From Lycorma delicatula (lineage: Eukaryota; Arthropoda; Insecta; Hemiptera; Fulgoridae), in the NCBI RefSeq assembly GCF_047948215.1, contig NC_134462.1, positions 113,287,937 to 113,351,936 of the forward strand: a stretch of 64,000 bases of DNA, read 5' to 3'. The position numbers were made by a program, and so were the translations under genes. A model generated the notes under the pieces. The model did no database searches. It was not told the DNA's origin and was given only the letters and a program-made list of their open reading frames with translations. Positions 10,744-21,372 of this stretch are shown here, piece by piece (within the stretch, counting starts at the first letter, position 1; each line of letters starts with the position of its first letter).

Positions 10744-11561
10744 TTATAAAACGTGTTGAAAATGACCTTCCCCAACATCAATGTAATGCAAACGTTTCAA
10801 TTTGTTTTCAGACATTTTAACCAGCTGATGTACTGGAATGTCTCGTATGTATGCCGTTTTTGCGGTTATTAGTTCGTCAATCGGGCGTGATCTGCTGCGA
10901 TACACTGCTCGTTTCACTGTTTCCCATAGAAAGTAATCTGAGGTAGTCAGATCGAGCGATCGTGCAGACCACAAATTCCACGAAATGGTACGTTCACCAA
11001 AGACATTTCGTAAAAAAGTAATTGATGGCGCCACAATGATATGTACGCTGTGGCGCCATCTTTCTGGAACGAACTGTGATTGATTTCCATTTCTGTTACC
11101 TTACTAATGAAGTTTCTTAAAACAGCACAATAACGATCACTACTAAAACTATATTTTCAAAAAAATATTGGGCTTACAATGCGCGTTCTAATCACACCGA
11201 CCCACAATACAATTTTCGCTTCGTGCAAAGATTGTTTGTGTAATTAATAGGAGTTTGCTATCGACCATTGTCGTGCATTCTGTGAATTAATATACCCTCC
11301 CAGATGTAACCACACTTCATCGGTAAAAAACCGTCATTTCGAAGATACCTACGGAAATTTGATCTATAAAACTTTTAAACCATTAATAAAATAATTTAGT
11401 CTTTTGGCATGATCTGTAAGTTTCAGTTCTTTAACATACATTACTTTGTAAGGGAAAAGTTTCAGTTCCTTTCTTTCATCTTTACGTATGGTAGCAAGTC
11501 CGAAATATTTTTCTCTCGAGTTTTCCATGTTACGCGTTGACACTGTTGGAATTTCGGCCAT
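10744..11561 (-). pseudogene. Mariner/Tc1-superfamily transposase relic
   Basis: Read on the minus strand in several frames. About 11,540-11,360 gives LKLFPYKVMYVKELK followed by DHAKRLNYF. About 11,345-11,270 gives FFTDEVWLHLGGY then NSQNARQWS, the segment around the second catalytic aspartate. About 11,065 gives the QKDGATA block. About 10,990-10,870 gives RSLDLTTSDYFLWETVK, the signature before the third catalytic acidic residue. The C-terminus ends around the stop at 10,744. It is a cut-and-paste DDE/D transposase by family. Stops and at least two frameshifts break it. The N-terminal DNA-binding domain was not seen, and no terminal repeats could be paired. Confidence 0.75.
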
Positions 11562-11619
11562 ACTATCGGAAACATTAAGCAGCTTCTGTCTGTTTAATTT
11601 AGGTGTCTTCCACCTAAAT

Positions 11620-11900
11620 TTCTTTATTCCGAAAATAAAGGAAACTGAACAAAAGTTTCAAAGTATTATGGAAAGTTTGTTCCTTTGCATGGAATGGTTC
11701 AAAGTGGTTTACTGAATTTCGCTGTGCTCGTACGAGTAAAAGTGATGCTGAGCGTTCGAGAGGTCTAAAAGATGTGACTAATCAAGAAATTATCGATAAT
11801 ATCTATGATATCGTATGGGAAGATCGCCGAACAAAGGTACGTGATATAATAAACATTTCATCTGAACGTGTATAGTGAATTTTACATGAGTGGCTGGGTA
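11620..11900 (+). pseudogene. Second mariner-like transposase relic (N-terminal part)
   Basis: Opposite strand to the previous relic. Plus-strand reading near 11,710-11,870 gives WFTEFRCARTSKSDAE, then VTNQEIIDNIYDIVWEDRR and KVRDIINISSERV followed by a stop. This is the helix-turn-helix linker region of mos1-type mariner transposases (SETMAR-like), different from the relic at 10.7-11.6 kb. After the stop the reading continues in degraded form (FYMSGWVGWS-like). It is broken and truncated. Confidence 0.65.
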
Positions 11901-11959
11901 GGGTGGTCTCAACTTTTAATAAACAATTCTGGTCCCATTTGACCATGTGGCTATTTGAG

Positions 11960-12432
11960 ATTTGCTGGAGAATTATCTTATAATCGTCAGTGATGATCAA
12001 TTCTTCACCTCTAAGCTGGTGACCCGATTTATAAGCAATCGACAATTTCCCGCCATAGATCACGGTTGTCTGCCATTCGAATCAATTTGCCTAACGTTTC
12101 TCCAGTCCTTCTTCAATTTGATCCAGCCATCTTTTCTCCACGTTACTTACTGCTCTAGAGTTTTCTCTGTACGACTAGCTTCCCAAGATTTTCGCCTGGC
12201 CTACGTAACTATGAAGTCAAAAAAGCGGAAGGAGGATGAGATGCAAGTATATTGCGGGCAACCAACCACCTCTGTATACAAAGTTGTTCATCCTCTTTTC
12301 CGTCCATGCGATGCCGAGAATTCTTCTGTAAGTTCTCATTTCGAATGCATCAGTTCTCTTCCGGTTTTTCACCTTAATGGTCCAGTTTCAACGCCGTACG
12401 TGACTACTGGGAAGAAAAGTTACCTTATATAA
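11960..12432 (-). pseudogene. LINE ORF2 C-terminal relic
   Basis: On the minus strand the block near 12,400-12,280 reads VTYGVETGP in one frame and DAFEMRTYRRILGIAWTEK in another. Near 12,150-12,060 it reads SNVEKRWLDQIEEGLEKR. These are the conserved region after the RT domain of non-LTR elements ('YGCETW', 'FEMWCYRRML', 'RWxDQIxxDL'). At least two frameshifts and several stops are present. The copy ends against the mariner-like relics, so this 1.7-kb stretch is a cluster of three broken elements. Confidence 0.65.
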
Positions 12433-12950
12433 AATTTTTATTAAAGCCCCAATTTGAAAAACAGATAAAGTATCAGAAATTATAAATTTATTTTTTAATT
12501 CTTAAGTCGGGTTCCGTAGCATTCCTTCTTTAAAAATATTCTCTAGTTGTCTACATTAATCTTAGATATAGTTGAATTTTCAACCTAGAAAATTAAAATA
12601 TTAAAAAAAAAATTATATTTTAGGTCCCATTCAACCTTGTTGGGTTAGATAATCTAATGGAGAAGTTATTTACTTCAATTAGGTTCGGATTCGGTGCAAT
12701 TTTATTTAACAAGGTTAAAAAAATTTTATTTTACTAAAAAAAGTCTGATCGGATTAAAACTTAGGCCAAATTTCATATATATATATATAACCAAATATTT
12801 GTGTCCCAAAATTTCAACTTCTTTATTCAACAGATTTTCGCTATTATGTAGAAAAATAATGTTGAATATACCCTACCTCACATCGGATTGTCTTAAAACT
12901 GTTTAATTTTAAATAACTTTAAAAGTTCTTTCATTGTACTAAATCTCAAT
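12433..12950. other. AT-rich spacer
   Basis: No supported gene. A short plus-strand frame at 12,694-12,906 has no recognisable motif and AT-driven composition. Confidence 0.4.
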
Positions 12951-13316
12951 TTTCTACAACCATTACACAAAAAGAGAAAAAAGAAAAAAGGTGAAAACTA
13001 CAACTCCAATTTTTTAATTTTTACCAATATGGAATACATTAATGCCCCACATATAGAAAATTTTGATCTATTTTCGAAGAATTTGTGTTGAGCCAGTCCA
13101 GAAATATTAATTAAAATACAAGCCAACATATGTGAGTACGTACATGTTCCGGAAGTTTCTATTTTATTGTGTTTTTTGGACTAAGGGGATTGTTGAAACT
13201 TTGAAATTTAAAAGTTTGACATAAAAAACTACAATCAAAATTTTAGCCGATACTCTTTCATTTTAGCTATATTGCTGCAAGATTAATAGGCGGGAATGAG
13301 TTAAATAAAAATTAGT
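12950..13316 (+). repeat. Family C, degraded 3' part (copy C6)
   Basis: Resembles the end of family C: 'attaatgccccacatatagaa', a degraded 'ccggaagttt' block, and an end close to 'aggcgggaatgagtt', comparable to the terminal 'gacgggaaagta'. It lies directly upstream of copy C2, so two family C elements are head-to-tail or one landed in the end of another. Confidence 0.5.
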
Positions 13317-14362
13317 ACTTTAGCCATCACGCGGCTAAAGCCGCGTTCCGAGAAGGTCCTACAACTGTGGATTGTGTCTGATGCACGGCTAACAGACACA
13401 TACATACACACATTAATTTAAAATATTTATAATTTTATTTAAATATAATACTTTTTCATTTATTTATTTCAATTATTCTAACTAAAACGCGCCCGCATAC
13501 CGTATTTAATTCTCGCGGGTGTGGCGGTACTAGCGGTGATGGTCGGAACTAACTAAACTAGTATAATTTCACAACTCACATAAAATAAATTTCGCTTGTA
13601 CGATCGGTAGACTGGTGTAGTCGCGAGTTTTAACGTACCAGGTACCGAGTCAACCGGGTGATTGTGTTCGAGATTCAACTGACCGAATTACGTTTTTTGT
13701 ACACGTTAACTATTATCACAACCATCAGTGATATCACAACATAACAGACGACTACAACAGCTGTACTTTAGTGCTACCAATCTTTGAAATATTGACTAAA
13801 TAAAATTAAATAAATAATATTAAAAGTGTAAAAAATAATTTAGTTGGTAATCCGGTGGAATGTCAAATTTCCGGGTCCAAGAAGACGATAGAAGAAGGAA
13901 TTTTGCGCTCTTTGTGGGGGCAGGGGTATTATTGACGCAGTATTCCTACTTAGCCATTACTTTAGAACATTTTTTTGATTTGAGGGTGCGATTTTGAAAA
14001 AGAAGATTTTTTTGTAAATATTGTTATTTTTTAATTGTTAACAAATGTACCTAAGGAAAATATGACATAAATTAGGCGAAATTTCAAGATACTGTGAGTG
14101 ACCTTGTTCTACACTCTCACCCCCCCCCCTTGTCATTTAAGTTAAAAATTTAATGATATCATGCCCTATATGTAGAAGTAATCTGACAAAGTTAGGTGAA
14201 AACCGGTCTACTAGTACTGAATAAATAAGGTGATTTAGAGGCTAACACCGAACACACTCATACTACGAACACTGACATCCGGAAAATTTCTATCCGGTTT
14301 TTTTGGCTTTTTGGGTTTCTTAGGTGTCAAAATGTCAAGATCCAGTGAACATTGTATATATG
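13317..14362 (+). repeat. Dispersed repeat family C (copy C2)
   Basis: Starts at 'actttagccatcacgcgg', has the GC-richer core with 'gtggcggtactagcgg' and 'ggtcggaactaacta', and the late blocks 'taattgttaacaaatgta' and 'aagtaatctgac'. The end is cut by an AT microsatellite at 14.38 kb, so the terminal 'gacgggaaagta' is missing. No coding region. Confidence 0.7.
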
Positions 14363-14370
14363 TTGTCTAT

Positions 14371-14375
<5 letters not shown>

Positions 14376-14407
<32 letters not shown>

Positions 14408-14408
14408 C
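14376..14408. repeat. (AT)n microsatellite
   Basis: About 15 AT units interrupting the end of family C copy C2. Confidence 0.9.
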
Positions 14409-15844
14409 ACGTATTTTTTTTTTAAACAAAATTCTAAATAAATAGATTTTGATAATAGAAATGTAGTGTCTTATCTTTTTTTGATATCAGTATCATTTTG
14501 TTAAAATAAGTTTTATTTATCATTTTGTGCGGAAGAAATGATATCTGCGAGACTCTTACCGTACGGTTTACAATTTCATTGTAATTTTTTTTGGATTACA
14601 ATATAACATTTCACGAGATGCTTCTTTCAATCTAGTTCCACCTTACTACAAAACAATCATTCCTTTTTATTAAATACTTCCTTAACCTTTTCTAGTCTTG
14701 GTTTGTTTCGTTTTCATTTTTGTAATCTGTTAACTGGTATGTAAATATATTTTCTTTAATATTAACTCAATTCTTCTTTTTTTGTGGTAGAAATCAGTTA
14801 TTATAATGTCTTCTATCTTTCTTACTTTTGTTTTCCTTATATTCATTTTTATATAATATTTTATCATAACGTCTTCTACTTTTGAAATCACAAAATTTTA
14901 TAAAACTATAAATGTGTGTATACGTATAATTACCTTTTACTATGATTTGTATCTGAAGAATTGTTTAAAATATTAAAACAATTTGTGGTAGGTTTTGTAT
15001 TAAGACAATTGATTTTGTTGTAATACATTTGAAAATTAAACAAGAGAATGGAGGTGTGTTATTTTTAATGCAGAATCTTTAAGTCCTACTTAAACATTTA
15101 TGTTTATTTAATAATTACCCTCATCGATAAATAATTTATTGTAATGTGTCTTGCAACTTATACAATAAATAAAAATAATTTTAAAAATATGCAAATTTCA
15201 TTCTCATAACGTTTCTAATCCACCTGTTATACATTAATTTCTTACGTTTCAGTGGATCTACCGTCTTCAGATATGTGATATTTATTAAAAATATGTATTT
15301 TAAAAATTCATAGAAGATACTCTTCAATAACTTTACCCTAAAACTAATTTAGTGCAATAAATTTTCATTGCAGTTTTCATTTTATTGCGAGTAATAAATT
15401 TTACTGTAAGCAATAAATTGTCATTGTTTCAAATACACAGCAGCAGCAGTTTTGAACAAAGTATAATTTATTAAATTATTGTTTTAAAATGTTCATTAAT
15501 AAATGTTTTCTGTAAGTTTGGAATAGTAAGGAAATAAAATATTTGGATATTTCAGTGTATATATTTTTCAATTATATTTAAATCGTGATTTATATAGCCG
15601 AACTTTTCAAATATTTAGCATAATTAAATTCTTCGTAGCTATACTTCAAGTTATTTAATGTTCATTAAATCTTACAAAAAAATTGTAATTGTTACATTTT
15701 TTTAATTATTACTTTTTTAATAAACTAATAAAATTATTGTAGCCTCTAATAACCATTTAATTCCATAATAACGCAAAAACACGTAAACCTTTAGGAATTT
15801 TAAATCAATGTATATCTTTGATGTATCGTTAAATAAAAATGAAG

Positions 15845-15847
<3 letters not shown>
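14409..15847. other. AT-rich spacer, possible LINE remnant at 14.5-14.85 kb
   Basis: The first 400 bases are T-rich on plus, like the antisense LINE relics at 8.2 and 19.4 kb. A minus-strand reading contains TDFYHKKRRIE, which might be the LINE region after the RT domain, but support is weak. The rest is plain AT-rich DNA. Confidence 0.25.
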
Positions 15848-15875
<28 letters not shown>

Positions 15876-15876
15876 G
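15846..15876. repeat. (ATT)n microsatellite
   Basis: About ten ATT units. Confidence 0.9.
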
Positions 15877-15923
15877 CAATATATTCTTATTTTAAAAAAT
15901 TATCGAGAAATCAGAGTTACAAA

Positions 15924-16148
15924 TAAAAAATCTGATGTGGAAACCATATGACTTCATTGTACGCCTGTTAAATTACATGTACACATATCTTTTAAATGAA
16001 AAGTACATAAAATTTTATTTTATAAACAACTTCTGATACTTTTTCTTTTTTTTCATTGTTATTATTGAATTATTATTTATAGTAAAAATCTTTTTATAAT
16101 CAGAGGTTAATAATTGTTAATAAAGCAATATATATAAATTAAGAAAAC
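15924..16148 (-). repeat. Family B, first half of a split copy (B2a)
   Basis: Begins at the 'aaaaaatctgat' boundary and continues through 'acttcattgtacgcc' and the 'aatcagaggttaata' block to 'ataaattaag', exactly as in copy B1 at 813-1,080. Family B similarity then stops and resumes at about 17,650. Confidence 0.7.
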
Positions 16149-16862
16149 CAGATTCGGCACGCCGGACGGCGGAGGTAGATTTCACCGGTGCTAAGTAGGG
16201 AATAGAAAAGATTTTCCACCTTAAAGTTAAGAAAAACTTCAAATTTACTCAATACAATAATAGTTGCATCTAAAAAAATTTTCACATGTTTAGCGTACGA
16301 CAAGCTCCATCTTCTTACGATTCTAGCAATATTTTGGTCATCCCTTGCCGTAAGCGTTGGTCATATCAAAAATTGTTTCATACAAGGGTTTTAAGTAATG
16401 TTTTTAAAGGTATTTTTAGAGGTGTTTAGAGAGTTTTAGGTAACTAACGACCACCTTAAACCGATTCAATAATGTGCGTATTAAGGTAGGTATGTTTTTT
16501 TGTCTTCAAAACCCCATTTTCCACCACTGGGCCAGTGATTCGTGATATCAAAAAAAAATTACTTATATAAGTAGTAGGTTTAAAAAAGTAAGAATTTTAA
16601 ACGAATTCGATATTATACTTAATAGGAAAGTTATTGCGATATTTTGTTTTTTCAAAAAAGCCATCCTATTTCCACCCTCATCGTCCGTTTTTGCCCATTA
16701 ACGACCTCGACCGAGATTTTGGGTCGTTATATTTTATGTATCAATTTGAAGTGATTGGCGCAAAATTACAGCAGTTATCGTGTCCACAAGAAAGTGAAAT
16801 ATATTTATATTGTCGCCGAATGAATGGATTCGATTGCACGTCGAAGCCATTCGGCTTGTGGT

Positions 16863-16906
16863 GGCTCTGAAAAGGGCCGTTGTTTACGTTAGTTCTGAAA
16901 AGAGCT
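16863..16906 (-). promoter_or_regulatory. Two tandem histone-mRNA-type 3' stem-loops
   Basis: On the minus strand 16,878-16,863 reads GGCCCTTTTCAGAGCC, immediately followed by ACCA. This matches the metazoan replication-dependent histone 3' stem-loop consensus (GGYYCTTTTCAGRRCC plus ACCA) with one stem mismatch. A second, weaker version, AGCTCTTTTCAGAACT, lies just upstream on the minus strand at 16,906-16,891. In histone genes this element binds SLBP and directs cleavage without polyadenylation. No histone coding sequence is recognisable upstream, and no clear purine-rich downstream element is seen. Confidence 0.55.
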
Positions 16907-17033
16907 GTTGAGTTCGGAAGCTGGTCTCTGGCAAAGTCAGGAAGTTGCGGCTCGTCCACTGAAGTCCGACCGGCCTTTCCCTCAGAGGCAGTTGGGTTCC
17001 CACAGTATCGGGTCGGCGTCGGTCGTCCTTCGC

Positions 17034-17316
17034 CGGCGCGGCCGAGGCGGTTCTCCCCGAGCGATTCCACGCTGGGCTGGGTCCTGCTGCTGAGTCCGCC
17101 GCGGCCAGGGCGATTGAAGCCCGGCGAGCTGGAGCTGGAGCGGGAAGGTAGCGTCCGCGTCCAGCGACTCTCTCGGTTGGCCGGCCAGGCCTGCTGCTCC
17201 GGCAGGGATGTTGGCATCCGCCGAGAGGTCCCACGCTGAGCCGGCTAGGGAACTTGTTCTGTCTTCTTCCATCTTCTTCTTCTTCTTCTTGGTCTTCTCC
17301 AGGTGGTGGCCGACGA
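17034..17316 (-). other. GC-rich leader or coding-like block of repeat family G (copy G1)
   Basis: It is shared with 35,990-36,266 and is far more GC-rich than its surroundings. Read on the minus strand, both copies keep one frame in the centre: DLSADANIPAG here and DLLADANISAG there, both then running to LDADATFP. Copy G1 stays open from an ATG at 17,338, while G2 differs by indels near the start and has a stop after the shared block. It may be the 5' leader or N-terminal coding region of an LTR retroelement, but I recognise no domain. Confidence 0.35.
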
Positions 17317-17528
17317 TGAATTGAAAAAATTCACTCATATGCGCGCTCTTTTATTGGAGCCTGGGAGTGGTGGGGCCGCAGCGCCCCTACGGTGAGAGAA
17401 CTGCGCGGTCATCTTCGCGGCAGTAGTGATGCTGTATCATCGCGTCTATATACTGTGTACCAGCTCATATCTGAGTTGCTATACCGTGTTCGCCCACCGA
17501 TATTAAATTACGCATATACGTGGTAACA
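17317..17528 (-). mobile_element. Candidate LTR, family G (copy G1)
   Basis: On the minus strand this runs from TGTTACCACG to ...TTCAATTCA (TG...CA). It carries 'ctccaataaaagagcg', a candidate polyadenylation signal near the end. The same boundaries fit the copy at 36,267-36,485. The two candidate LTRs are 212 and 219 bases. A primer-binding site just downstream could not be assigned. Confidence 0.4.
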
Positions 17529-17649
17529 ATATTAATGTATATAAAATTAAGGGTCTGGAAGATGTGAAACGCGAAGATGTCGAAATTTTTGGGAAGTCGA
17601 ATCATGGTACCAATTACAAGAAGTAGCTTTCTTATGAAATCTACGTAAA

Positions 17650-17821
17650 AAAAGTTACAAAAAAAGTAGATGAAGTCTGATTCAAACCGATGTGCCTTTC
17701 CCTTGTAAGATTCAAATATTTCATTAATTAAAATTTTATTTGGTTATAACTCTGGAACCAATGAAAATAAGTACACTTATGATATATTGTTGAAAAGCTC
17801 TGAATGAGGGTTATTACTGCA
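17650..17821 (-). repeat. Family B, second part of the split copy (B2b)
   Basis: Resumes at 'agtctgattcaaaccg' and 'tgtgcctttcccttg' and runs through 'ttataactctggaacc' to 'attactgcag', where it ends. The 'acttccttgtac' half is missing. Confidence 0.7.
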
Positions 17822-19096
17822 GTATTGTATCTAAATAAAATGATAAATATTTTAAATTAAATTGTATGTGTAATGCGTGCATCAGTAGGAACTCACAGTT
17901 ATAGAACTTTCCCAAAACTCGGTTTTAGTGGCGTGATGAGAAAGTCCTACAATTGTGTTGTCAGCTTTTTCAGTTTACTTTTAAAAATTTTAATTTATCA
18001 TATTTATCAAATTTTAATGAATTAAATAATTTATTTTATAAACTTAATCCATTAGAGAGCAGTGTATTAGAAGACAATATGTCTGACTTATGCCGATACA
18101 AAAAAAAAACAACTTTCAGAATTTTTACTTATTTTTATCCAAAAATGTTTGAATATTTTATCAAACAATTTTAAAAATATACATATTACAGCAAAATTAA
18201 AAAAAAAATTACGGTAAAGGAATTTTTATTAAAATTTGATGATGTGGATATTTTTTTATAGGGGTTAAAGTTAACAAATGTAAATTTTTATTATAGGAAA
18301 CGGAAGGACATTACCTCGTGTGGGCTAGATACTTTTTTAACTGTGCAAACATCATTGAGACCGCAACGAACAATACCCTAGTGATTGTATTAGTAAGCTT
18401 TTTTCTTTTTGTCTTTGCGAGATTGTAAACTCAAAATAGGTTTAACCTAAATATTGGGTTTAAATATTAAGGTTTACCTAAATATTGTGTTAAAAATTAA
18501 TGAGTATAAGTAATTAGGCTATAATAAGGATATGTTTAAGGAAATTAGAATAGAATTACAAAAAGGAATTTAATTTCGAAACAGCTACCTATGTTTATTC
18601 GATGGAAAGAATTTATTTTTGTTTTTGCAGTATATTGTTTTATTGAACAAAAAGTATATTATTAATTAATTCAACTGTATATACGTTTTAAGTTAGATTT
18701 TGATTAAAATCGCTTAAGTTGTTTGTGTATTATACACGAGTATAAATATTTTTTTTGCAATATTTATTAAGAATTGTTTATTTATTAATCAATCATTCTC
18801 TCATTTATTCATGGTTATTTGATATATACTCTGTAATTTTCTTATTATCTAGTTTAATGTCATCTTAAATGAATTTTGTTTTGTAAATTTTCCCTGTAAT
18901 TGCCGGAAAATTTTATAAAACTCGTTTCCAGTTAAAAAACTATATCTTTCTTTGAATTAGATGTAATTCTAAGCAGTATATAAGTTTAGTAAAATTAGAA
19001 GTAAATGTCATGATTTTTTTTTTTTTTTGTTAGTGGAAGGGGGAAGTAGGATACAAGTATTAATATGTTTTGTTTTCTTTTATTTTTTCGAAGCTT
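17822..19096. other. AT-rich spacer
   Basis: Contains a short echo of the family C start near 17,917-17,955 ('gaaagtcctacaattgtg'), otherwise AT-rich DNA. A plus-strand frame at 17,953-18,174 shows no domain and looks like chance. Confidence 0.35.
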
Positions 19097-19393
19097 TCTT
19101 TTTTTTTCCTGTTTACCCTCTGGTAACTACCTTTCAAATAATAGTTTAGAGGATGAATGTGGATGATATGTATGAGTGTAGATGAAGAGTAGTCTTGTAC
19201 ATTCTCAGTTCGACCATTCCTGAGATGTGAGGTTAATTGAATCCCAACCACCAAAGAATAACGGTATTCACGATCTAGTATTCAAATCCGTGTAAAAAAG
19301 TCTAACTTTACTAGGACTTGAACGCTGGAACTCTCGACTTCCAAATCAGCTGATTTGGGAAGACGCTTTTACCACTAAACCAACCCTGTGGCT
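19097..19393 (-). mobile_element. tRNA-derived SINE, full length (copy S3)
   Basis: The best full-length example. On the minus strand the head 'ggttggtttagtggta' (A box) is followed by the 'aaatcagctgatttgg' palindrome, the B box 'cgttcaagtcc', the body 'ggttgggattcaatta', and the 3' tail 'accagagggtaaacagg' ending in a run of A. Such a tRNA head plus LINE-like tail is the usual architecture of insect SINEs moved by LINE proteins. Confidence 0.8.
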
Positions 19394-19775
19394 TGTTTAT
19401 TCTAAGCTGCCTACTAAGGACCACACCAATTTTTTTTTTTATTACTTTTTTCCATACTTCCTTCATTTTTTCGGAATGTCCATTTTTTGGTGCTCTTTTT
19501 TTCATCCACAAAAATTCAATTATATATTATTTCATTAAAAGTTTATTCTATCCATACAATCCTCCTTTTTTTATCGTTAGATTTTAAAATTCCTTTTTCA
19601 TCTTCGTTACGAATCCTGCTTGTTATAATTTCCAAGGTTTTTCGAAAATTTGTTTCTTTAGTCTTTTTAATTCATTCGAATCATGTGTCCAAGCAATTTA
19701 AATATTCTTTTTCTAATTGCGGTTCCCAATTCTTCTTGGGTTTTATAAATATCCTTATTGGATACTACTACTATT
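19394..19775 (-). pseudogene. LINE RT C-terminal relic
   Basis: T-rich on plus. The minus strand reads TAIRKRIFKLLGHMIRMN near 19,730-19,675 and KKRAPKNGHSEKMKEVWKK near 19,500-19,440. These match in type the 'RRxxFYGHLIRMN' and charged C-terminal tail of the LINE relic at 8.2-9.3 kb, so both probably come from one family. It is heavily broken, with SINE S3 adjoining its end. Confidence 0.5.
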
Positions 19776-20039
19776 ATTTATATATTCAAAATATGAAAAC
19801 ATGTGTTCGTTTAAAATTTATTAAAATATATTCTTTAAGGAAAATTAAATTCTACTAAACAGAAGTTATCGCCGTTAAAAATTTACATGAAATAACATAT
19901 AAAATAGTCTTCATAAAATTCGCATGCGTATTCGGTCCTCTAACATGTACTTCAAATGAATGTCGGGGTTTTACTTTTGTAATATTAATTAAGTTTTACT
20001 TACATTGATAAATTGCACATGATATAAAAGAGCAACTCA

Positions 20040-21115
20040 AACAGTCCTTCCCATAAGTGTTCAATGTGAGCACCATTCGACATCCAGCCGATAGGAGGGC
20101 TCATCCCATAATCAACAAGTCTGGAGTAATTGATGCGACAGCTGCTTTATCCTGTATCTCAAGAAGTGTACATCATCCGGTAACGGTGGCACGTACACTT
20201 GATCCTTTATAAACCTCCAAAGAAAAAAAATCGCACGAGATCAGACCGGGTGAACGTGAAGGCCGCGGCAAACAAACCCTCTCATCTGGTCACCGGCGAC
20301 CGATCCACCGATCGGGAAGAATTTCATTCAACCAATCACTTACAGGTTATTCCAGAAAGGTGGCGCACCATCTTCTTGCCAAATAAATTTCAGTGGTTCG
20401 TATTGCAGTTGAGGAAACAACCATAGTTATAGCATATCAAAATAGTTCATTCCAAACGCACTTGCTTCCCTGAAAAAGTTAACTTGCCGTCGGGGTATGG
20501 CTGAATGTTCCCTTAAACATTCAGTTTCGGAGAATCTCGTTTACACTGCAATATTTTGTGAGGATTTTCTGATTTCCAGATACGCGCATTATAAGTGTTT
20601 AATTTTCCATTAACAGAAAATGTTGATTCGTCATTGAACGAGACTGTAAAGAAAGTCTTCATAGTCACGGTGCATTATTTCGTCTACGAAGCTTGCAAAC
20701 AAACCATAATCTGTAGGCTTTAGAGCTTGTAACAACTGTAAACGATGTGGAAGCAGTTGTAAACGTTTTCTTAAAACCCTCCATACAGACGTCACTGGAC
20801 TTGCTAATTCGTATCTAATATTCCTAATGGATTTTCTAGAACTACGCCCAAAAGACACTCTTACAAGTTCAACATTGTCTTCGGACACACTCGGTCATCC
20901 TGTATTCTTCCCTTTACAAATACAATCGTTTATACCATCGATGAAGGTTATTGTCAGTCGGGCGATCACAATGGAACTTCAAACGGAATGCCCGTTGAAC
21001 GGTAATTACAGATACACAATTTACATGTGGTGTAAAACACAGAACGCTTTCTGTTGGAGAGTCGCCATCTTTGCTACTAGCGCTTTCAAGCGGAAGGTAC
21101 AAGAAACAGTTTATG
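20040..21115 (-). pseudogene. Mariner-like (DDE_3 type) transposase, degenerate, nearly complete
   Basis: Minus strand, several frames. N-terminal part at 20,888-20,631: RSSRKSIRNIRYEL then TSVWRVLRKRLQLLPHRLQLLQALKPTDYG, the helix-turn-helix and linker of insect mariner-like transposases. Next, near 20,640-20,540, are remnants of the NDESTF-NGKLNTYNARIW block (first catalytic aspartate region). Near 20,390-20,350 is WQEDGAPP (second aspartate region), and near 20,200 FFLWRFIKDQVYVPPLP, the segment after the third acidic residue. At 21,100-20,950 there is an earlier helix-rich region (VQRAFRLKFHCDRP). Stops and frameshifts are frequent. It is a different lineage from the relic at 10.7 kb. Confidence 0.75.
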
Positions 21116-21134
21116 AGGTTGCGCACAATTCACT

Positions 21135-21372
21135 CACTTGCTGTAGAAAGGATGAATGAGGATGATATGAGTGAATGAAGTTAATCTTGTACAATCTCCT
21201 AAGACGTGTGGTTAATTGAAACCTAACTACCAAAGAACATCGGTATCCACGATCTAGTATTCAAATCTGTATAAAAGTAACTGCCTTTACTAGAACTTGA
21301 ACCTAGGAACTCTCGACTTCGAAATCAGCTTATTTACGATGACGAATTCACCACTAGACCAACCGGGTGGGT
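21135..21372 (-). mobile_element. tRNA-derived SINE (copy S4)
   Basis: Minus-strand copy immediately beyond the N-terminal end of the mariner-like relic. Head 'ggttggtctagtgg', B box 'ggttcaagttc', body 'ggttaggtttcaatta'. The 3' tail is shortened. The flanks 'ttgcgcaca' and 'ttgcaaaca' could be a decayed target duplication. Confidence 0.7.

Larger units (their letters stand above)
16149..17649 (-). mobile_element. 1.5-kb insertion splitting a family B copy
   Basis: Family B sequence is continuous on either side (B2a ends 16,148, B2b starts about 17,650), so everything between was inserted or brought in by rearrangement. The insert holds a GC-rich LTR-like block at 17,034-17,528, a leader-like block, two histone-type stem-loops near 16,863-16,906, and about 0.7 kb of AT-rich sequence at 16.15-16.85 kb. 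No clear target duplication was found. The reading direction of all interpretable signals is minus. Confidence 0.45.

Noticed and set aside
16884..17234. A histone coding sequence upstream of the stem-loops
   Set aside because: Only a few residues resemble histone H3 in one frame; not enough to claim a histone gene.
16741..17338. Host protein genes in the GC-rich block
   Set aside because: Frames are open in several phases on both strands because of GC content. The block recurs at 36 kb with stops and indels and has LTR-like flanks.
19393..19858. Phe/Ile-rich plus-strand frames
   Set aside because: Antisense of another LINE C-terminal relic.
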